Positions 1 through 11,875 of a stretch of 64,000 nucleotides of DNA are shown here, piece by piece. The DNA is from Prorocentrum cordatum (taxonomy: Eukaryota; Sar; Dinophyceae; Prorocentrales; Prorocentraceae), in contig CAUYUJ010001732.1 in the NCBI GenBank assembly GCA_963575745.1, positions 33,704 through 97,703 of the forward strand, written 5' to 3'. The stretch's first letter is position 1, and each line of letters starts with the position of its first letter. The notes beneath the pieces are model-generated. The model was not told the origin of the DNA. It was given only the letters and a program-made list of their open reading frames with translations, and made no database searches. The translations under genes and the position numbers were made by a program.

Positions 1-322
1 CCGCGCTCCAGGGCTTCGAGGCGGCGCGCGCCGCCGCGCCAACTGCTGCGCCTCTCCGCAGGTCGCTGCGGGCCGCCGCCGCCGCCGCGGGTCGTCGTCG
101 TCATCGTCGTCGTCGTCGTCGGCGCCGCGGGTCGTCGTCGTCGGTCGGTGCCCGACAGCGGCGTCTCCTCGGGAGAGGAGATCGGCTGCGCGTAAGAGTG
201 ACCTTTGGCTGGAGTGGCCTTCGGCGGGGGCTCACAGGGGCCCCCCCAAGCACAGGCCTGCGCGCTTGGATTTGCCCCCTGCAGGGCCTCCCAGAGCCGC
301 GCACCCCAAGGTTATTCACGTA
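1..322. other. GC-rich unassigned stretch
   Basis: Very GC-rich sequence with a GTC/CGTC run at about 88-145. No start, domain or splice signal convinces me that it is coding. A frame running in from the left edge is open but dominated by Ala and Arg, as expected from composition alone. Confidence 0.4.
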
Positions 323-379
323 AGTGGCTTACGCCATTCCGCCTACCCCCACAAGGAGTAAGTGTTTGAGACGATCGCG

Positions 380-1050
380 GAAGGTATATCTTGGGTCAGG
401 AGCCTCCTGGATGAATCAGGTTTTTTGGGATGCCTCTCTGGGGCCTCTTGGAGTATCCTGGGGGCATGTGGGAGGATTTTGGGGGCCTCGTGGGGGCCCC
501 TGGGGGGCTTCTTGGGGGCGTCTTGGAGGCTTCTTGGGGTCTCTTGGAGGGCCCTCCGGGGGCTTCGGGAGGGCTCGAGTGACCATCTCGGTGGGAAAGA
601 CTGGATATTCCCGCACTTGTACTTTCTTGGAGCCCTTTGGGGGCTCTCCAGGGGCTGTCTTGGGCCGTCTTAGGGAGCCCCTGGGCTGTCTTTGGGCCCT
701 ATTGGACCGTCTTGGGGCCTTTTTGTAGGCATCATGGGCCGTCTTGTGACGATCTTGGGGGCCACTTGGGCCGTCGTGTTCGCTTGCAAAGCGTCAGATG
801 CGAATATGCTGAAAATGCAAGTTTTTCCCAGGGGATGGCCTGATTTTGGCCTCTTGGGGCCCTTTCGGCGATCCTCTGGAGGCGCATTTGGGCTGTCTTG
901 GGGGCCTCGTGGGCCATGTTGAAGTCATCTCGGATCATCGTGGAGCTCCCTTGGACCGTCATGACGCTCTCTTCGTCTTGGCGCTCTGTCTGGGCCCCGT
1001 TGGGCTGTCTTGGGGCTTTCTGAGGGCTCCGGAGGCCCTGGGGTTGCGTT
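380..1050 (+). repeat. G-rich dispersed repeat, copy 1
   Basis: A degenerate array of 10-12-mers of the type CTTGGGGGCCTC. It contains a more complex core at about 782-838 (anchor GCGAATATGCTGAAAATGCA). The core recurs in reverse orientation near 14922-14965 and, more diverged, at 59480-59525, so this is a dispersed family and not only simple sequence. The open frames over it are Trp/Gly/Leu-rich composition products. Related G-rich tracts lie at 37490-38340 and 18530-19010. Confidence 0.7.
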
Positions 1051-1051
1051 G

Positions 1052-1125
1052 ACGAGCTCGCCCCCCCCCTCCCTCCTCCCCCTTCCCTCCTCCCCCTCCC
1101 TGCTCCCCTCTACCTCTCCCCCTCC
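1052..1125. repeat. CCCTCC pyrimidine tract
   Basis: Nearly pure C/T run preceding the first copy of the composite dispersed repeat. A similar tract precedes the third copy at 29640-29762. Confidence 0.8.
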
Positions 1126-1130
1126 CCTCT

Positions 1131-1570
1131 ATCTACAATTACTCAATATGAATATACTCTCCCTCTTCCCCTGATGGCGTCCGGGTGATGGCCGCGCACC
1201 CTCCGCGTATTGTTTTTTAACACACAGGATGCCCGGGAAATCCCGGGAAACGACTCTCGCTGAGGCGCCGGCGTCATTTTTTCTCAAAATGCTGCTCTCG
1301 CGCCGGCGCCATTTTTTCCCAAAATGCTGCTCTCGTTGAGGCGCCGGCCTCATTTCTGCTCCCGAATCCTTCCCCTGATGGCGTCCGGGTGATGGCCGCG
1401 CACCCTCCGCGTATTGTTTTTTTACACAGGATGCCCGGGAAATCCCGGGAAACGACTCTCGCTGAGGCGCCGGCGTCATTTTTTCCCAAAATGCTGCTCT
1501 CGTTGAGGCGCCGGCCTCATTTCTGCTCCCGAATCGTTCCGAATCGTGCTCCCGCTGCAGCGTGGGCCTC
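1131..1570 (+). repeat. Composite dispersed repeat copy 1, module A (internally duplicated)
   Basis: Begins TCTACAATTACTCAATATGA, as copy 3 does at 29763. It carries an internal tandem duplication with a 204-bp offset: the block starting CTGATGGCGTCCGGGTGATG lies at 1171 and 1375. Short tandem units ending in AAAATGCTGCTCTCGTTGAG follow. Copy 2 (9700-10645) and copy 3 (29763-30425) have the same order of blocks. No coding content is recognised. Confidence 0.75.
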
Positions 1571-1668
1571 ATTTTCGGATCGGTGTTTGGCCTCCGTCGT
1601 TCAGGATGGCGTTCTCGCCCCAGCGCGGGCCTTTTTCTCGCGCGCCCATCCGCCCGCCACCACCGCGC

Positions 1669-1893
1669 CGCACCGCCACCACCACCACCACCACCACCAC
1701 CACCACCACCACCACCACCACCACCACCACCACCACCACCACCAGCACCAGCACCAGTACCAACACCACCACCACCAGCACCACCACCACCACCACCAGC
1801 ACCACACCACCACCATCACCACCACCACCACCACCACCACCACCACCACCACCACCACCACCACCACCACCACCACCACCACCACGACAACCA
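1669..1893. repeat. (CAC)n microsatellite
   Basis: About 225 bp of CAC/ACC trinucleotides with AGC interruptions, followed by a short (CACG) run. It sits where module B lies in the other copies of the composite repeat. The poly-His, poly-Thr and poly-Pro frames across it are artefacts of the triplet. Confidence 0.95.
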
Positions 1894-1984
1894 CGCACAC
1901 ACGCACGCACGCACGCACGTGCACCACCACCCACTACGCACGCGCGCGCGGAGCCACAGGTCCGCTACGACACGCGTCCGCGGA

Positions 1985-2066
1985 TAGAGAAAATCAGCGC
2001 CATGGTAAGGGATGGGAGGGAGGGGTAGGACGTCAGATATGACGCGAGCGCACCTAGCTTGCCCCC
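1985..2066 (+). repeat. Composite dispersed repeat copy 1, module D
   Basis: The block TAGGACGTCAGATATGACGC plus flanks is nearly identical at 10587-10645 and 30367-30425. In all three copies it follows a GATATC/GCCATG-type stretch and is the last module. It starts GGTAAGGGATGG, which resembles a splice donor, but I see no matching exon. Confidence 0.8.
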
Positions 2067-2102
2067 CCCCCTCGCTCTCCCCCCCCTCCACAATTACACC
2101 TC

Positions 2103-2120
2103 AAGCGCATTTGGGTCGAG
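2103..2120 (+). promoter_or_regulatory. Possible spliced-leader relic upstream of the LINE
   Basis: AAGCGCATTTGGGTCGAG can be aligned with the 3' part of the dinoflagellate spliced leader, allowing one inserted and one deleted base (about 14 of 17 positions). It lies about 100 bp before the first ATG of the retroelement ORF. The need for indels makes this weaker than the relic at 55169. Confidence 0.3.
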
Positions 2121-2217
2121 CTGCTTTCAGGCACTCGACCATATTTCCCTGGGCTGTACTTTGTGTTCGCTTGAGGGCCGATATTATTCGGCCAACGCAG
2201 GGGCCCGTTCCTACTTC

Positions 2218-2634
2218 ATGGTTTCCCCTCCCTCCGCGCTGCGCAATAGCAGCAGTTCGAAGCTATGGATCTGCAGCTCCTGCGGGTGCCGTCGCAACAA
2301 GGCCACGTGGTATTGGTGCAAACATTGCCGTGCCAAGCGGCCCGCGGAGAGTCCAGCACCGTCTCAGACCCCCGCATCCTCGTGGGGAGGGTGGAACCGT
2401 AACTGGACGTGGTACGACACGGACTACACGAACGACGTTTTCGCTGGCGACGGTCATGCTGGTGCTGACGCTGCTTGGCCTGCTCTCCCCCGTCTCCCTG
2501 GGCTTCAGTTCATGAGGCCGAAGGGTGCGATCTCCGCTCCGCCAAGCATCTCAGCCGACGCGCCGCTGGAGGATCTGCATTCGGCCGTCCAGTTGTTCGA
2601 CAAGCTGGGTGACGTCGGCTCTTCCCCGGCGTAA
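2218..2634 (+). pseudogene. LINE N-terminal zinc-finger region
   Basis: The frame starting ATGGTTTCC encodes a segment with the spacing W-x-C-x2-C-x4-N-x6-C-x2-C (WICSSCG then WCKHC). This is the pattern of RanBP2-type zinc ribbons, a small RNA- or protein-binding fold. A Trp-rich, then Ala/Pro-rich tail follows until the stop at 2634. A region in a neighbouring frame (2682-3420) has the Ala/Gln-rich, heptad-like look of a coiled-coil ORF1 continuation. It is the likely nucleic-acid-binding N-terminus of the retroelement. No intact continuation exists. Confidence 0.55.
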
Positions 2635-3599
2635 AAAAAATCCTCGCTTCCCGCCAGGCCTCGGCCCCAGCGGCCCCGCCCTTGCAGCGCCAGATCAACG
2701 ACGCTTTCCAGCAGGTTCGCGGGCTTGAGAGCAAGTTGGAGAAGGCAGCGTTCGGCTACAATCGGCTGGAGCAACAGCTTTCTCAGCAGCGTGTGTGGGT
2801 CGCTACGCCGCCGAGGCAGAGCACGCCCAGCTCGCGCGCGACCTCCGCCAGAGGGTTGCGCCGCCCTGCGCAGCGGCCGCCGAGCAGGCGACTGCGCCGC
2901 CATTTCCTTGGGGTCGCCCGGCAAGTTCGACAGTGAGGAGTACGATTTGTCGTCCGAGGCGTAGGAGGAGGCCGACAGGCGCCTGCTGCAGCTCCAGACC
3001 GAGCTCAAGGCCGCAGCGCAGTCCTCGTTCGGTGAATCTGCTGCCAAGGCTCGCCATGCTCGCGAAGATCACGCTCCATTCCTTTTCCGGCTCATCAAGA
3101 TGCGGCGCGCAGGCGCAGGTGTCGACGGTGCTGCAGCTGCTGCCCCAGCGGCGGCCCAAGCTGCTACGCCCCCTGCTGCGCCCCCCACCAGTGGGCCAGA
3201 GGCTGGTGGCGCCCCGCCCGCTGCTGCGCCGACAGATGCGTCCGCGTCCTCGAAGTCAGCGGCCCCGTCTTCGGCGTCGGCAGCTGCATTTACTGAGGCC
3301 GAGGCCCGTGCGGCCGAGGCCAAGCTCCGTGCAGATGCCGCTAGGATTTCAACGTCTCCCAATCCTGCCCCCCCCGCTGGCGCCAAGCCTGTCGCTGGCG
3401 CTTGGCGTGGGGTGCTCATTTGATGGCAGTGGCCCATGGGCTTCGCTCTCCTGTGGGGTCATTCAGTTTTGGCTGCGATTTCTCTGGATCAAGGCTTGGG
3501 CATCATGCGTCATTAGGGCCCCTTCTGGAGCCTCCCCAGATGCCCGTCTTCTTACCTCCTTCGGCCCTTCCCCTCGTGCTCTCCGGACGGGCCCAGGGA

Positions 3600-4134
3600 C
3601 AATTTAGCGCTTGCCGTCGAAGCGGCCAACGTCTCAGGGTGGGGCTTTGGGAAGAAGTCGTTATTGGACACTGTTGCTCATGTAGGTTTGATGCAAGAGC
3701 ATCACTTAGTTCCCTCCGATCGCATCAACGAGGCCAGCCAATGGTCCATGCGCAGAGGGCGGCGGCCCCTCTGGGGCCCAGCGCCCCCTGGGGGAGGGCA
3801 GGGGTCTCACGGTGGAGAGGCGATCTTCGCGGGAACTTTCCTGGGTCTCCGGGGGAATATGGGCGTTCACTATCGCGAACTGAATCGGCTTAGTTCAGGT
3901 ATAGTCTGCATCCCTGGCGACATCGATTTGTGCCTAGCATCGATTTACCTCTGTGACGGCCCGGGCATGTCTGAGTCGAATATTAAGTTGCATGCGGATG
4001 CTGGCGCTGCAGTTGGCCCCGCCCCCCTTCCGCGCGCGCCGCCGTCCGCGCTCCGCGGCTTCTCTAAAGAACTCAGCGCGCGTCTTCTCTTTCCCGATTG
4101 CGATGGCGCGTGTCGGACCGCTGGCGGATTATAG
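3600..4134 (+). pseudogene. LINE endonuclease (EEP) fragment
   Basis: The frame reads VEAANVSGWG near its start, then VGLMQEHHL at about 3690-3716. The Asn, followed by a hydrophobic strand ending in Q-E-H, matches the first two metal-binding motifs of apurinic-endonuclease-like LINE nucleases. Further on come GDIDLCLASIYL and a CDGPG loop, as in the next strand of the fold. The C-terminal catalytic SDH motif is not seen in frame. The enzyme would nick target DNA to prime reverse transcription. It is broken by a frame change near 4020. Confidence 0.6.
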
Positions 4135-5303
4135 ATGGGTGACTTTTTTTCACCTGCAGCCGCGGCCTCAGCAGCGCCGCGCAGGCGGTCTCTTGAGAGG
4201 GCGATCTGCGCGGTGCCGAGATCGCCCCGCATTGGCCGATCAGGCTCACCCTCTGGCTTCAAATCGGGAACCTTAGAGTCGTGACTTTGGCTGGGCCCCC
4301 CGAGATCCCCGCGGGTCGGATGACGGGGCCTACTGGCCCGCCCCCTCGTATGATAAGGTTCGGGGCTCGCTTGGTCGAGCCTTAGATGCTGCCCTTACTG
4401 GGGGTGGGGTGTCCACCCAATCTCCCCCCCCCCTTCGTCTTGCCCCCTCTGGGCTGCGGAAGCTGAGCGGGGGGTCGAGGAAGCGGCGGGAGTTGGCCTT
4501 CCCGTTCGCGGTGCTCGGTCCGAACCCCACCGCGTGGTCTGGCAATCGGTCTACGCTCGGGATGTTCAGGGCCCCGCGGTCGCCAGGTGGCTTTGGAAGA
4601 CTGCGTTGGCGCTTCAAGCTGTTATCCAGCACCCATCTCGCCATGGCCTGCAGCGAGCTATCTCGACTGGTTTGGCCGGCCCAACCGCCGCCCTGCGTCG
4701 TCGGACTCCTCGGCACCATCTGTTCGATTCGGCTCTGAAGCTGGCTCTCGACGCGCCCCGCGTTCAGGGCGCGCTCAGCCTTGGGCCCGGGGCTGCGGAT
4801 CTCCACTCTTTGGTCCAGCATGCGCTCAATGAGAGCCCTAGACTTGCACGAGCTGGCGCCTCGGCCTCCTGGCGGGCCTGGATTTTGAAGGGTTTTGACC
4901 AGGGTGCCAGGAACGCCCGCAAGTATACTGAACCTCCCGTTGCTTAGCAGACCCGCGCAGTTCTCGCCGGCGATGGACGGCTTGCCAGCGACCCTCAAAG
5001 CGCATTGGGCCACGAGGCCCGCAAGTTGAAGTCTTCGCCGGCGCCGCCGGCTCCAGCTTCCTCGTTGGTTCCAGCGGAGCCCTTTTCATATTTGGATCTG
5101 GCTGAGTTCCGCATGATGTGACTCAGCCGCAAGAACAATTCCGCGGTCGCTCATGACGGCTTCCACATGCGCCAGGTCGGTTGGCCGACCGGTGATAGCA
5201 TTTCGAAAAATTATGGAGATCTCGGGCTTATCCCTCGCAAGATAGCACGCGTGGTCCCCCACTTTTTTCCCCGAAGCTTCCTACCGGGGTCAGGCCGATC
5301 GGA

Positions 5304-5831
5304 GTGTTCTGCTCGCTTTGCCGCACTTGGGCCAAAGTTCGGCGCCCGATAGCTAACCAACGGGAGCTAGATTTCACCGGGCCTTATTTGGCTGGAGGTT
5401 CGGGGACTGGAGCAGGGGGCGCGGCGTGGAGACAATTGGCAGCTGCGACAGGGGAAGTAGCTAAAGACCAGCAGGCTGCGAATATGTTGTGGGATTTCGT
5501 GAAGTACAACGAAGCCCTCGGCCTTGCTCCCCTTGCGGCTACATGCGCTCGCTTTCGTTCCCCCCGTGGAGTCGCCCGTCTTGCCATCGCTGCATACTCC
5601 AGTGCTAGATCTATGGCCTTGGATGGGCTGCTCTCCTCGGCTGCTTATGCCGAGCCTGACGCCATTGCGGCCTGTTCGCTAGCCACCGCAATGATCAGAA
5701 TCAAGTGTGTGATAGTCTCACTGGCCCCCTGGTCGCCTCCTCCCCCAACCTGGGCATTGATGTCCGAAGTCGCTTCGGGTCCTGGGGCGCAGCTCCAAAG
5801 CGAAGTTCCGTCATCGCGCTGGGCAGGCTAG
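5304..5831 (+). pseudogene. LINE reverse transcriptase fragment
   Basis: The open frame contains WDFVKYNEAL (about 5491-5520), matching RT motif A with its catalytic Asp. After RLAIAAYSS and a DGL strand it has IAACSLATAMIRIK, matching motif B of dinoflagellate LINE RTs (usual form G-x-x-A-G-x-x-x-A-T). Motif C with the Asp pair should follow within about 60 residues but is not readable in any frame, so the copy is catalytically dead. Upstream frames between 4330 and 5100 may hold the fingers region but are too broken to assign. Confidence 0.55.
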
Positions 5832-6538
5832 AGCTCGGTGGGTCGGCAAATTGGCGCGCGCCGTCGGCCGTCGCGCCCGTCGCCTTTGGATTGCTGGCCC
5901 CCCTCCCTGTCATCAACTATGGGTTGGAGTGTGATGGGCCCCCCCCCGGAGCTCCTGGGCCTTCGGGGGTCTTTCGCCTCGGTGCTCGAGCCCCCCGCTG
6001 CTCAGAGGTCGCTGAGGGTTCTGTTGCTCCTGGAGAAAGACCCCTCCTGGCTCGCCCAAGTGGCTGGCGTTGCCCGCTGGCACCGCGAGGTGCGGGCCGC
6101 CCATGCTAGGATCCGCACCCATGGCTTCGCCCCCCCCAAAGCTGCGGCGGCTTTGGGGAGCGGCCAAGACTAAAGGTGTCGCCTCGCGGCGCACTGTGTC
6201 GGCCATGCTGGTGACCCTCTCCAGGATAGGTTGGCCCATGCCATCTTTCTGCCCCCTTCAGGACGTCTTGGGCAACGCCCGCGAGCGTTTCTCCATCTCC
6301 CCGTCCGTCTCAGGACGCACTTGAAACGTGCGGTCGTGAGTCAGCTGGGGAGGGACATCGGTGCCAAACCTAATTTTGTTCACCGTCTGTCATATGACGT
6401 GGCCAGTGCATGTCTCGCCTTGAAGAACCTCGCGCCCTTGGGGAAGGGCACGCTGCGCGCCGCTGCTGCGGGGGCTGCGCGGGCGCGGATGCTTGCCCGC
6501 GGTAAAAAAGGTCATGTGTTTCCAGCCGGCCGCGAGAA

Positions 6539-7043
6539 GTGCGCCCCCCCCCCCCCCCTCCGGACAGCGTGTTCCATCTGCTTTGGATTTGTCCTGAGTG
6601 TGACGACGTTCGCAGAAATCTCGTTCCCAGAGAGTTAGTAGACGGAGCCATCGAGTTTGCGCCCCAAGGTGCCGACAAGCTCTTCCTCCTCATTCATGGG
6701 GCCCTGCCCCTCTCAGGTTATCGCATCCCCCCTTCCGGCGCACATGGGCGAGCGGTCTTGGGGCGCCCATTGGCATGTTGACCCCCCGCGCCCTGAGAGT
6801 TTCCAAGGCCAGATCTTTGTTGACGGGTCTTGCACCCGCTTGCTTGCGCGCGAGATGAACCGCGCCCCGAGGAGCGTTGTCCTGCACAACGGGCAAGACG
6901 TTGTTTGCAGGGTTATGGGCCTTGTGTGGCCTCGCCCCCCTCAGACCCCGCAGGCTGGCGAATTTTGTGCTTATATTGCCGCTATCCAGCTTAGCACAGG
7001 CGAGAGTGACATACGCAGTGATTGCGATAATGTAGTGGACTAG
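6539..7043 (+). pseudogene. LINE zinc-knuckle and RNase H N-terminal half
   Basis: In one frame a Cys/His segment (FHLLWICPECDDVR) resembles the connector zinc motif that follows LINE RTs. A second frame then holds IFVDGSC (Asp codon at 6822), QAGEFCAY (Glu codon at 6960) and RSDCDNVVD (Asp codon at 7020). This is the Asp-Glu-Asp spacing of type I RNase H, which removes RNA from RNA/DNA hybrids. The frame stops at 7043, just after the third acidic residue; the next motif is one frame away. Confidence 0.65.
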
Positions 7044-7095
7044 CGCCCTCCCACTGGATGCACGGGCTTCGGATAAGCGCTCATGCGCAGGACAC

Positions 7096-7709
7096 TTGTT
7101 GCAGGCTCGCTCGCACCCGTCTTTCCGAATTGTCCAGAGTTTTCTGCATGTTCGTGCTCGCCAGAGTCCTGAGGGCCCTGACTTGTTTGCAGAGCTCAGA
7201 TTCTTGCGGGAGGGCAATGATGCGGCTGATCGGGCTGCCAAGCTTGCTCGTGCTCACCGCCCGCTGCCCGACCCCGAAGTCTCGGCGCAATTACATCTCG
7301 AGATCAAGTATGCAAGGACCTTTTGCCTCCTGAGTATGAAATTGCTGCCGCTTTGGCAGCCGTTGCGAGACTTCGGTCATGTTGAATATCCCCCTCTTCC
7401 CAGGGTGCCCAGGGCTGATGCGTGCACAACACCGCATGTATGGGGTTGTTTTGACACGCTTTGGCGTTGTAGTATATGTTGGCGCATCAGTAAGAAGCGC
7501 TGGCCCAAGAGACCACCTCCTGGGCGGTGTGCAGGCTCGGTTTCTATTGATTGCCAGGCTTTCGAAGAATTCGGCCATGATTTTATCCCATTGCCATGCG
7601 CCGATGGAACCGCGTTCATTGTGTGCACTAAGTGTCATGCGCACAGCTCTCACGGTCGGATAGTTTCTTTGAATGCTAAGCGCCCCCCCCCACACACACA
7701 CACACACAC

Positions 7710-7755
<46 letters not shown>

Positions 7756-8034
7756 CCCACCCCGCCCCCACCCCACGCGCGCACGAAGCTCGGTCAGGAG
7801 GCCCCAGAGCCCCCATCAAGAGCACCTTGTTCTGCGCTTCCCTCTGCGGCGGAGGAACAGCGCATAGCCGCCGCTAAAGTTGCCGCGCTCATCCATACTG
7901 CTACTAGAGGCTCGGTTTCGGAATCGGGTCCCTCGGCAGTCGCCCGTTCTTCCCTTCGGGGCGAGGAGGACTGCGCCTCTGTCGTGGTCGGTGGGGGGCT
8001 GGGGCGGGGGAGGGATTCTTCTGACTCGGACTGA
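7096..8034 (+). pseudogene. LINE RNase H C-terminus and tail with a microsatellite in frame
   Basis: The ORF opens with a strand ending FLHVRARQSPEG and then GNDAADRAAKLA, the C-terminal RNase H motif with its last acidic residue. Cys-rich segments follow (CSICWR, CTKCHAHSSHGR), typical of the zinc-binding C-terminus of these retroelements. A (CA)n microsatellite at 7689-7754 is read as His-Thr repeats without breaking the frame, which then continues to a Ser/Asp-rich end at 8034. The open frame through the repeat is probably fortuitous. Confidence 0.5.
7689..7754. repeat. (CA)n microsatellite
   Basis: About 33 CA units with one CG interruption, located inside the terminal LINE ORF. Confidence 0.95.
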
Positions 8035-8036
8035 TG

Positions 8037-8322
8037 ACGGTGAGACGCGGTCTCGTAGCGCGCTCGTCTTTGCAATCACTTAGCCCTGACCCCCCACCAT
8101 TCGGGGGGAAGTGCCTCGCTCTTGGGGCCGTCTCCTCACTCAGTGTCAGAGGTTATCAGCCACCTGCGTTGCCTTCCACGTGGGTCCAGCAGCGGTTGCG
8201 CCGCGGCCGTCTGCTGGTTAACATCAACATCACACGGCTGAAAGGAAAAATGATCAATATCACTACTACTACCTATACGACCACCCTTCGGGTGATAAGG
8301 AGTTTCGGGGGGGGTGGAACCA
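8037..8322. other. Unassigned spacer
   Basis: Follows the LINE ORF stop. A CCACCATTCGGGG block and ordinary mixed sequence; I see no gene, TSD or poly-A that would mark the LINE 3' end. Confidence 0.3.
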
Positions 8323-8507
8323 ACGTCTCATTCAATCGGTCTCACTATCGATCTCAGTATCGATCTCACTATCGGTCTCGCTCGATCTATCTCATTCGGT
8401 CGATCTCACAATTGATCTCACAATCAATCCCACAATCGATCACGCAAACGATCTCACATTCGGTCTCAATATCGATCTCACTATCGATTTCACACTCGCT
8501 TTCACAA

Positions 8508-8510
<3 letters not shown>
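8323..8510. repeat. TCTCACNATCGA imperfect tandem repeat
   Basis: About fifteen diverged copies of a 10-12-bp unit (TCTCACTATCGA, TCTCACAATCGA and variants) run directly into the ATC array. The AATCGATC core makes many self-complementary sites. Confidence 0.85.
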
Positions 8511-9345
<835 letters not shown>

Positions 9346-9590
9346 TCCTCGCGGGACACAGCGGGACACCGGCGGGAGACCGCGGGACACTGCGGGACAC
9401 CGCGGGACACCGCGGGACACCGCGGGACACCGGCGGGACACCGCGGGGCCCCGGCCGCCCGGAAAGGAATCATTTGGTCCGGCCGCGCCTCAGCCACACG
9501 GGACACCAGCGGGACACCGGCGGGACACCGCGGGTCCCCGGCCGCCCGGAAGGGAATTTGGTCCGGCCGCGCCTCAGCCACAGGAGACTT
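9346..9590. repeat. CGGGACACCG tandem array
   Basis: About a dozen copies of a 10-11-bp unit (GCGGGACACC), then two copies of a larger unit of about 88 bp that includes GGTCCGGCCGCGCCTCAGCC. The unit equals the interruption motif of the neighbouring ATC array. Confidence 0.9.
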
Positions 9591-9699
9591 TCTCTCGCCC
9601 GCCCACGCAGCTTCGCCTCGCCCGCACGGCACGCACGAACACGAAACCGAAATCGATTTCTCGGTAGGGGGGCTCTCCGTTCCACTTCGATCTCACCCC

Positions 9700-10645
9700 C
9701 CAACCTCCGATCCTCTCTCCCCTGGCGGCGTCTGGGGAATGTCCGGCCCCCCTCCGCGTACGGCTTTTTACGCGCGCGATTCCCGGGAGTTGGGTTTTCG
9801 TTCGTTTTTGTTTTCCTCTCCAAAATGCTGCTCTCACTGAAGCGCTGGCCTCCTTTTCGTGCTACCGCTCGTTCCGAATCGTGCTCCCGCTGCAGCGCTG
9901 GCCTCATTTCGGCGTTTCTGCTCGTTCCTAATCGTGTTCCCGCTGCAGCGCTGGCGTTATTATTTCGAGCGCCATGCCACGGCATGGTTTTCTGTCCTTC
10001 CAAATAAGCCCCAAAATCTAGAAAATGCCCCCCCGAGCAAACCATCAGAAGTGACTACACGTTCGGTGTCGATTCGTTGATTTTTTGGGCCGCGGAAGCT
10101 CCCCTCCACTTTGGGGCGTCGCCACGCCATGCTATGTCAGGCTACGCGTCCTCATTTTCGCGCTTCCGCGCTGAGTTGTTTCAAAATGCTATTCCCGCTA
10201 AAGCGCTGGCCTCATTTTCGGGCTATTGCTCATTCCGAATCGTGCTCCCGCTGCAGCGCTGGCCCCATTTCCGCGCTTCCGCTCGTTCCGAATGTTGCTC
10301 CCGCTGCAGTGCTGGCGTCATTATTTCGAGTGCCATACCCCGGTATTGTTTTCGCTCTTTCCAAATAGGACCCAAAATCTAGAAAATGGCCCCCCGAGAA
10401 AACCATTGGCTGTGATTACACGTTCGGTGTCGATTCGTTGATTTTTTGGGCCACAGAAGCCCCCCCACCTTGGGGCGTCGCCACGCCATGGTATGTCATG
10501 CTACGCGTTGATCTTCGACACCATGCTACGCCATGCAATGTTCTGCCATGCTACGACATCCGATTGTGCGAGGGGATCTACGCCATGATAAGGGATGGGA
10601 AGGAGGGTAGGACGTCAGATATGACGCGAGCGCACCTAGCTTGCC
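9700..10645 (+). repeat. Composite dispersed repeat copy 2
   Basis: Contains module A (9720-9960), then two tandem copies of module B starting near 10000 and 10362 (anchor TCGGTGTCGATTCGTTGATT), a stretch rich in CCATGCTACG, and module D at 10587-10645. Module B also lies at 29996-30110 in copy 3. The family is multipartite and internally duplicated; no protein is recognised. Confidence 0.75.
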
Positions 10646-11440
10646 CCGTCCCCGTCTCCCCCCCCAGACTGGCATTTTGACACCCGGGGGTGGGGAAAGG
10701 GGGATGGGGGACAGCCACATGTTCTGCACGCCTAGTCACCCCCAGCAAGCGGGGGTCGGCGGACTTCTTCTCCTACCCTAGTTTGCGTCCTGCTCACTGT
10801 TCCTCTCCTCCTCCGCCTCCACCTCTCCACCCTCTTTCGCGTCCTGTTCCATGTTCCTTGCCTGATCCTCCTATTCCTGCTCTTTCTCTCTCTCTCTCCT
10901 CCTCCTTTTCCTCTTCCTCTTCCTCCTCCTCCTCCTCCTCCTGCTCCTCCTCCTCCTCCTCGTCCTCCTCCTCCTCCCCCTGGGGCCTGCCTGCCTTCTC
11001 CCCCTCCCCATCCTGCCCCTTCCTCTTTCCCTTCCTCCCCCTCCCTCCTCGCCTCGCCTTCGACTGCCGGCGCCGCACCCGCAGCTATTTTGGTTCGAGC
11101 CGAACCCGAACCCGCCCGCTCGCAGAGCAGAGCCGCCCCCGCTCGCAATGGTCGCGCGCGCCCGCGCCTCAGAGCGGCACCGGCCCAGATGCGCACTTTC
11201 GGGTCGCGCGCGCCTCGTTTTCGTTGTGGGCCGCCCGATGGGCCATCGGTCGTCACGGCAGAGCGCGCCTTGGGAGGAGTCCAAAGAGCAGCGGTGTCTC
11301 TCTGCGTGCTTGCTATCCTCCCTTCTCCGCCACCGCCCTCCCCTGCCTCCTCTCCTGGCTTCCCTCGTCCCCTGGCTCCCTCCTTCCCCTCATCATTATC
11401 ATATAATGCTAGCCAGTGTGGGCACCAAACAGTGTGTTTC
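10646..11440. repeat. CCT-rich tract and unassigned GC-rich DNA
   Basis: 10796-11062 is a polypyrimidine tract dominated by CTC/CCT triplets. From 11063 to 11440 the sequence is GC-rich and non-repetitive; an Ala/Arg-rich frame is open there but no motif supports it. Confidence 0.6.
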
Positions 11441-11590
11441 TATCAGTCTCTGTTGTGCAATCTAGGGCAATCTACGTGGTGCAATATACGTTGTGCAATA
11501 CATAGTGTACAACATATTTCGTGCAATGTATGTTGTGCAATAGTTGTGGAGCAATCTATGTGGTGCAGTCTATGTCTTGCAATATGCGTG
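11440..11590. repeat. TGTGGTGCAATCTATG imperfect tandem repeat
   Basis: Eight to ten diverged copies of a 15-17-bp unit built on GTGCAAT, with TATGTTGTGCAAT and TACGTGGTGCAAT variants. Confidence 0.8.
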
Positions 11591-11868
11591 AGCAATGCAG
11601 AGCATGACAGAGCAGCGTGAAGCAATGCAAAGCAATGCAAAGCAATGCAAAGCAATGCGAAGCAAAGCAACGCAATGCAATGCAAAACAGCACAAAGCCA
11701 TGCAAAGCAATGCAACCCAATGCCATGCAAAGCTACGCAAATCATCACGAAGCGAGGCAAAGCAACGCAAAGCAACCCCATGCAAAGCAAGGCAAAGTAA
11801 TGCAAAGCAGTGCCAAGCAATCAACATCAACGCAAAGCAATGCAGAGCAAAGCAGAGCAGTCTATGTG
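11591..11868. repeat. AGCAATGCAA tandem repeat
   Basis: A 10-bp repeat (AGCAATGCAA) with substitutions fills about 280 bp. It shares GCAAT with the array just upstream, so one may derive from the other. A Lys/Gln/Met-rich frame is a by-product. Confidence 0.9.
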
Positions 11869-11875
11869 GTGCAGT

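Larger units (their letters stand above)
2218..8036 (+). mobile_element. Decayed LINE (ZnF-EEP-RT-RNase H)
   Basis: One degenerate non-LTR retrotransposon. In order along the plus strand are a RanBP2-like zinc finger (2218-2634), an endonuclease/exonuclease/phosphatase domain (about 3600-4134), a reverse transcriptase (about 5304-5831) and RNase H (about 6800-7290). The collinear order is the expected LINE layout. The domains lie in different frames and are broken by stops, so this copy cannot encode an intact polyprotein. The canonical RT motif C is not visible in any frame. Each half-domain alone would be moderate evidence; the order makes the call firm. Confidence 0.8.

Noticed and set aside
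1389-2042. Histidine- and threonine-repeat protein genes
   Set aside because: All long frames here are translations of the (CAC)n microsatellite in several frames and on both strands.
1985-2066. Exon-intron boundary at GGTAAGG in module D
   Set aside because: It looks like a donor, but it is a constant part of a dispersed repeat with no coding sequence before it.
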